Assembly (NCBI GenBank): GCA_021413825.1
Contig: JAIOPQ010000011.1
Coordinates: 1 to 64,000 of the forward strand
Length of the DNA: 64,000 nt
Source: Spirochaetia bacterium
GTDB lineage: Bacteria > Spirochaetota > Leptospiria > Leptospirales > Leptonemataceae
Direction: 5' to 3'
Position 1 is the first letter of the stretch. Every line of letters starts with the position of its first letter. Of the stretch, positions 59,657 through 64,000 are shown in pieces. The notes under the pieces were generated by a model that saw only the letters and a program-made list of their open reading frames with translations, did no database searches and was not told the origin of the DNA. The translations under genes were made by a program, and so were the position numbers.

Positions 59657-61229
59657 GGAGTTCTTTCTTTCAATTTTCGTCCTGTTATATCAAAGTCCTG
59701 TCCATTTTTTTACTGAAAGTTCTTTTGGCACCGGGCTTGAACGCTTAATCTTCTGGGGCGGAATGATTTGTATCCTGGTCTTGGTCTTTAGGCGTAAGCC
59801 AGGGGCTGAGGCCGTCTGGAAAGCACGTGTAACGGATTGGACTGCTCTTGCGATAGTCGGTGCGCATATAATTACTGGCGTCATTTTTGCGGGAAGATGC
59901 TTTGACGGCCTGGTTCTCGGAGTATACGACTTCGCAGGAATCAGCTCAGTACTCTCGAGCTTGTCCAGAGAAGGCACGTGGCTGAGTTCCTGGTTCTACA
60001 CAAGCGCAAACGGGAGCACATTCTTCCTGGGCCACCATTTCTCGCCGATGCTTGCGATATATGCACCGTTCTATTTCTTCACTAACACGCATCTGATGTA
60101 TGCCTGGCTGTTACTGGGAACACTGGCTATAGCCCTCGCTATTTATTGGTCGCTTGCAAATACCTTTCAGGGCTCAGCTCTGATTTATCTCTCCGCCTTC
60201 ATGACGTTGCCTGTATACTACCTGTTTGCAGTGTCGTTCCATTTTGAAATATTGTTTCTGCCCTGTGCATTTCTGTTCTTCCTTGGAAGGCGCCTTGGCA
60301 ATTTTATGGTGACGTTAGCCGGTCTGGTGACCTTGCTCCTTGTCAAGGAAGACGCGGCGCTGTATCTTTCTTTCTACGCTATATATTTGCTTGCATCGGG
60401 CGAAAAGCGAAACGGAGCAATTTTATTGGTAATTTGTGTTTCCTGGTTCATTGTCGCAACCAGGTGGATTATGCCAGGATTTTCCGGCGAAACTAACTCT
60501 CGATTCCTGACGTACTGGAATGCATCATCGTTGCCGGAACTGGTCGGCAACTTGCTACGCGATCCATCACAGATAGTCCGGGCCTGGCAGACAGGTTACC
60601 AGGCCCCACTTGCATTGATGACTTCTGTGGCGTTCTTTCCATTGTTTAAGCCCAGGTTTGCGCTTCTGGTCCTGTTTCCAATTTTTACAATTCATGCGCT
60701 CAGCTCTCAACCATTCTTTAGGCCAATCGAAACTTACTACATGTATACCGTTCTTCCGTATCTTGCGCTTGGAACTCTGGAAGGATCTGAAGTGCTGATT
60801 TCATTTTTGCAGAAGCATGCTCCGTATCTAAAGCGCGCCGTTCCAATTCTACTTCTATGCGCTGCTTCCTGGCAGGCCGCGCTTAAAACAACCATTCCGC
60901 AAACCAATCTACCTGATGGAGCAAATGGGAAATTAGCGCGCGCGCTGCTCGCCAAAATTGAACCTGGTTCGCTCGTGCGAACCCATGCATTCATTGCAGC
61001 GCAGGTCCCGGTGAATGTTCGCGTAAGCGATCTCAAAACTCTAGAGCCCGCGGATTATTTGTTTATTGAACCAGGCAGGAACAGCCCTCAGGGTGAATCC
61101 GCAGATGATGTGTTGAGGGCAATTGAGACCGCAAAGAAATCAGGCCGGCTAGTTTCGCAGGAAGGCCCATTCTCGCTCTATAGAATGCCCGGACGATCGC
61201 CCGAACAATCCATAATCAGGGTGAATTGA
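59655..61229 (+). CDS. DUF2079-family membrane protein
   Basis: 524 aa from ATG 59655 (TTG 59649 adds two residues). About ten membrane helices; 'NGSTFFLGHHFSPMLAIYAPFYFF' and 'LLVKEDAALYLSFYAIYLL' are family hallmarks of DUF2079, a GT-C-like polytopic protein. A hydrophilic C-terminal domain (about 425-525) may be periplasmic. May handle surface glycan or lipid-linked sugars; not proved. It runs head-to-head with the deacetylase, starting on the same CATG. Confidence 0.85.
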   Translation: MEFFLSIFVLLYQSPVHFFTESSFGTGLERLIFWGGMICILVLVFRRKPGAEAVWKARVTDWTALAIVGAHIITGVIFAGRCFDGLVLGVYDFAGISSVLSSLSREGTWLSSWFYTSANGSTFFLGHHFSPMLAIYAPFYFFTNTHLMYAWLLLGTLAIALAIYWSLANTFQGSALIYLSAFMTLPVYYLFAVSFHFEILFLPCAFLFFLGRRLGNFMVTLAGLVTLLLVKEDAALYLSFYAIYLLASGEKRNGAILLVICVSWFIVATRWIMPGFSGETNSRFLTYWNASSLPELVGNLLRDPSQIVRAWQTGYQAPLALMTSVAFFPLFKPRFALLVLFPIFTIHALSSQPFFRPIETYYMYTVLPYLALGTLEGSEVLISFLQKHAPYLKRAVPILLLCAASWQAALKTTIPQTNLPDGANGKLARALLAKIEPGSLVRTHAFIAAQVPVNVRVSDLKTLEPADYLFIEPGRNSPQGESADDVLRAIETAKKSGRLVSQEGPFSLYRMPGRSPEQSIIRVN

Positions 61230-61259
61230 CAGAGCGGCGCTTTCAGAAAGGATGTCCGC

Positions 61260-63500
61260 GTGAGTGAACTATATTCGGAAAAAGAAATTACACTGGCAGA
61301 TGCCATTGATCACGGACTCACTGAAGAAGAGTTTGTAAAGATCCAGGAGTATCTGGGCAGAAAACCAACTGTGACAGAACTTGGAATCTATTCAGGACTC
61401 TGGTCAGAACATTGCAGCTACAAGAATTCCATCCTACTTTTAAAAACCCTGCCCACAGAATCGTCCAGACTTGCAGCCAAAACTGGTGAAGAAAACGCAG
61501 GTGCCCTGGATATAGGCGACGGGCTATGCGTAGTGTTTAAAATTGAAAGTCACAATCATCCAACTGCAGTTGAGCCATACCAGGGTGCGGCAACGGGCGT
61601 TGGCGGGATCATGCGCGACATTTTCACAATGGGCGCGCGTCCAATTTGTTCATTGAATTCACTCAGATTTGGCCCTCCAACGGACAAGAAAAATCGCTAT
61701 CTGCTCACTCGAGCTGTAAAGGGCATTGGCGATTACGGAAATTCCCTGGGCGTGCCGGTAAGCGGTGGCGAGATTTTGTTCGATGAAAGTTATTCGCGGA
61801 ACTGCCTGGTAAATGCTATGACCGTTGGAATAGTCAGACGTGACAAGATGGTCAAGGCCACAGCTGCCGGAAAAGGAAATCCGGTCTTCTATGTTGGAGC
61901 AAAGACCGGTCGCGATGGAATCCATGGCGCGAGTTTTGCAAGTCAGGACTTATCCCAGGAATCAGAGAGCCGCCGGAGTGCAGTTCAGGTGGGAGATCCT
62001 TTCATGGAGAAACTCCTTATGGAAGCCTCCCTTGAGCTTGCGCAAACAGATTCATTTATTGGAATGCAAGATATGGGAGCTGCGGGCCTTTCCTGCGCTT
62101 CCTCGGAGATGAGCGCCAAAGGAAACGTTGGCATGGAATTAAATTTAGATCTGGTGCCGCTCCGCGAAAAGGGTATGAACGCATATGAAATCATGCTATC
62201 TGAATCCCAGGAGCGCATGCTGGTTGTTGGAAAACTGGGCCAGGAAAAAACAATCACGGACATATTTCATCGCTGGGGACTCGATGCAGTTCAAATCGGA
62301 ACTGTAACCGAAGACGGGAATTTGAACATCCTCTGGCAAAACAAACACTGCGCCAGCATACCTGCGACAAGTTTGGTACTTGGCGGCGGAGCCCCTCGCT
62401 ACAAACGCGAAACAAGTAAGCCAGCATACCTGGAAATAAAACGCAAGCTCAGTGATATACAACACCGCGCTCCTGCAGATGCGTTCCTTAGATTGCTAAC
62501 GTCGCCTAACGTTTGCTCCAGGAGACCTGTAATTGAACAATACGATGCAGAAGTAGGTCTTGGGCGAGTACTCGGGCCTGGTGGAGATGGTGGAGTTGCG
62601 CGCGTCCCTGGAAGTAAGAAAGGAATTGCAGTTTCAACCGATTGCAATAGCAGATTTACGTATCTGGATCCACGCCAGGGCACGGCCTTTGCAGTTTTTG
62701 AATCAGCAAGAAATGTTGCTGTAACCGGTGCTCTGCCAATTGGGATTACGAATTGCCTGAACTTTGGAAATCCAAAGATCCCTGAGAACTATTACATATT
62801 TAGCGAATGCATTGCAGGCATGGCAGACGCCTGCCGCGCTCTTGGGATTCCGGTAACTGGCGGCAACGTTTCTTTCTATAATGAAAGCGAGGACGGACCA
62901 ATTCTTCCAACGCCGACGATTGGAATGGTGGGACTGATTGAGGACGTTGATAAGGTTGTTCCAGCCTGGTTTCAAACTCCAGGCGATGAAATACTCCTGG
63001 TAGGGGATTTTGCCCCGGTACTCGGTGGTAGTGAATACTTGAAGTTGTTCGCTGGAAAAATCGACGGGGAAATTCCGCACGTTCAGGCAGACGCAGAGAT
63101 GGCCTTGATCCAATTTCTGATTCGTGCTGCAGAAGCTGGGATCCTTGCTTCGGCTAAAGACCTGTCCATGGGTGGAGTTGCCTGCGCACTGGCAAAAAGT
63201 GTACTGAGCCGGAATCTCGATCCGCGGGGCAGAAAATCTACGGCAAATGGATTTCGCCTGACGTCCGGAGTCTTCGTCGGAAATGTCGAGCTCTTCGGTG
63301 AAACGTCTGGCTGTGCAATTGTCAGCGTATCGCCAAGTAACCTGGAATCGCTCCTAAAGACGGCTAAAGATGCAGATGTTCCAATTCAAAAGATTGGAAT
63401 CGTTTCTGACAACGGCGTGTTTGATTTTGGAGAATTCAAGGCCCAGGCAGCACAAGCCGAAGATGCATTCGAAAAGGGTCTTGTAGAAATCTTTTCCTGA
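61260..63500 (+). CDS. purL: Phosphoribosylformylglycinamidine synthase II
   Basis: 746 aa from GTG 61260 with AAAGGATG upstream. Small-type PurL that works with PurQ and PurS (not seen in the window). '[16 protein letters not shown]', '[29 protein letters not shown]', '[19 protein letters not shown]', '[17 protein letters not shown]', '[15 protein letters not shown]', '[18 protein letters not shown]', '[13 protein letters not shown]', '[14 protein letters not shown]'. Complete. Confidence 0.97.
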   Translation: MSELYSEKEITLADAIDHGLTEEEFVKIQEYLGRKPTVTELGIYSGLWSEHCSYKNSILLLKTLPTESSRLAAKTGEENAGALDIGDGLCVVFKIESHNHPTAVEPYQGAATGVGGIMRDIFTMGARPICSLNSLRFGPPTDKKNRYLLTRAVKGIGDYGNSLGVPVSGGEILFDESYSRNCLVNAMTVGIVRRDKMVKATAAGKGNPVFYVGAKTGRDGIHGASFASQDLSQESESRRSAVQVGDPFMEKLLMEASLELAQTDSFIGMQDMGAAGLSCASSEMSAKGNVGMELNLDLVPLREKGMNAYEIMLSESQERMLVVGKLGQEKTITDIFHRWGLDAVQIGTVTEDGNLNILWQNKHCASIPATSLVLGGGAPRYKRETSKPAYLEIKRKLSDIQHRAPADAFLRLLTSPNVCSRRPVIEQYDAEVGLGRVLGPGGDGGVARVPGSKKGIAVSTDCNSRFTYLDPRQGTAFAVFESARNVAVTGALPIGITNCLNFGNPKIPENYYIFSECIAGMADACRALGIPVTGGNVSFYNESEDGPILPTPTIGMVGLIEDVDKVVPAWFQTPGDEILLVGDFAPVLGGSEYLKLFAGKIDGEIPHVQADAEMALIQFLIRAAEAGILASAKDLSMGGVACALAKSVLSRNLDPRGRKSTANGFRLTSGVFVGNVELFGETSGCAIVSVSPSNLESLLKTAKDADVPIQKIGIVSDNGVFDFGEFKAQAAQAEDAFEKGLVEIFS

Positions 63501-63530
63501 TACCTTAGCGAGTCCAGGAGATGACTCTCA

Positions 63531-63905
63531 TCACATGTCTACTTTTGGCTTGTCGTTATCCTCTAGAACGCCAGAACGAAGGCCACAGATTGCAACGGGC
63601 TCGATTAGTTTAAGCGCCGCAGGATCTGTCTTTTTTACTTTGTCGCTTCCGATTTCAAGAAATGTAAGCATCAGCCTCGGGAACGTTACACCCTTTTCCC
63701 AGCCGTCAACTGTGCAGTTGCAGAATGATTCGCGCTTCTCTGTTGTAAGCGGCTGAGTCGCACGCTCGGTCATTTTTGGCCACATGCTTTCCCGGCAAAT
63801 ATACATTGCAACTTCGCGTTCTTCTGTATTGAATTTCTTTTCATCTGCCAGGGACGCGCTAGCCACGAAAATCAACAAAGGAATTGAACCGAGTAGCTTT
63901 TTCAT
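63531..63905 (-). CDS. Hypothetical exported protein with Cys pair
   Basis: 124 aa. Signal peptide 'LGSIPLLIFVASASLA'. Cys residues at 'YICRES', 'SFCNCTVDGWEKG' and 'AICGLRSG' suggest disulfides. No family recognised. Start overlaps the stop of the upstream GGDEF gene (ATGA), so it is translated with it. Convergent with purL. Confidence 0.6.
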   Translation of the reverse strand: MKKLLGSIPLLIFVASASLADEKKFNTEEREVAMYICRESMWPKMTERATQPLTTEKRESFCNCTVDGWEKGVTFPRLMLTFLEIGSDKVKKTDPAALKLIEPVAICGLRSGVLEDNDKPKVDM

Positions 63906-64000
63906 TCTTTGACCTCATCAGCAAGGATCACACGATTCTTTCCGCTATTTTTTGCAAGGAACATTGCCTTATCTGCCATCCGAAAGAGTTCTTTTGCTTC
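63902..64000 (-). CDS. GGDEF-domain protein, C-terminal end (5' part beyond right edge)
   Basis: The last 32 codons of a reverse-strand gene, open to the window edge. 'LFRMADKAMFLAKNSGKNRV' is the closing helix of a GGDEF (diguanylate cyclase) domain. The stop shares bases with ATG 63905 of the next gene. The catalytic part lies outside, so activity cannot be judged. Confidence 0.8.
   Translation of the reverse strand, partial: EAKELFRMADKAMFLAKNSGKNRVILADEVKE

Noticed and set aside
2626-62515. Frequent CGTTAGGC/GCCTAACG strings resembling integron attC core sites
   Set aside because: Most lie inside genes, no paired attC secondary structure or integrase was seen, and gene orientation does not fit a cassette array.

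Overview
The window looks like chromosomal DNA of a spirochaete of the order Leptospirales, probably not Leptospira sensu stricto because base composition is mid-range rather than AT-rich. This is inference from gene content: three lipoproteins carrying five copies of the Leptospira-typical DUF1554 domain, a degenerate Fn3-like repeat protein of a leptospiral type, an OmpL47-like secreted protein, several lipoboxes, and many signalling genes. No rRNA, tRNA, CRISPR array, integrase, transposase or prophage gene was seen. TTG start codons are common, often sharing bases with the upstream stop (TTGA).

Region 1 (1-11.4 kb): a lipoprotein cut by the left edge, an AHSA1/SRPBCC protein, a double-ACT protein, two STAS (anti-anti-sigma type) proteins and an FG-GAP-like lipoprotein. 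Then come a LytTR response regulator with a LytS-type 7TM histidine kinase, embedded among DUF1554 lipoproteins, and a frameshifted Fn3-like remnant.

Region 2 (11.4-23.6 kb) is the most unusual part. A three-gene module occurs twice in the same order: HAMP-SpoIIE phosphatase, TPR-like secreted protein, small-barrel membrane protein. Between the copies lie a second LytS kinase and LytTR regulator (divergent). Copy 2 is flanked on both sides by paralogues of another unknown family. With the STAS proteins this suggests a duplicated envelope-linked partner-switching or phosphatase signalling system.

Region 3 (23.6-39.5 kb): a DUF4015 glycosidase-like protein; a crotonase/MarR operon facing an NTF2-like/RidA operon across a clear MarR-type palindrome; a GSDH-type dehydrogenase; a rhodanese lacking its catalytic Cys; metG; a 995-residue metallopeptidase-propeller-barrel protein; a GT9-like transferase; rsmI; DoxX; a DUF1858-rhodanese; a lipoprotein; an EAL phosphodiesterase.

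Region 4 (39.5-49.3 kb): a carbamoyltransferase-SxtJ-DUF5989 cassette (the last only 50 aa), a class V aminotransferase, a LysM/M23 peptidase coupled to a HAD phosphatase, a Cys-rich repeat protein, a GH1 glycosidase and an OmpL47-like protein. Several intergenic inverted repeats lie at its right end.

Region 5 (49.3-64 kb): purM, purD and purL are scattered on one strand among a Lys/Asp-tailed exported protein, DUF486, a MEST-like alpha/beta hydrolase, a DUF4350-MoxR-DUF58 operon with an abnormal MoxR/DUF58 junction, a broken aldo-keto reductase, a polysaccharide deacetylase and a DUF2079 membrane protein. It ends in a GGDEF gene cut by the right edge.
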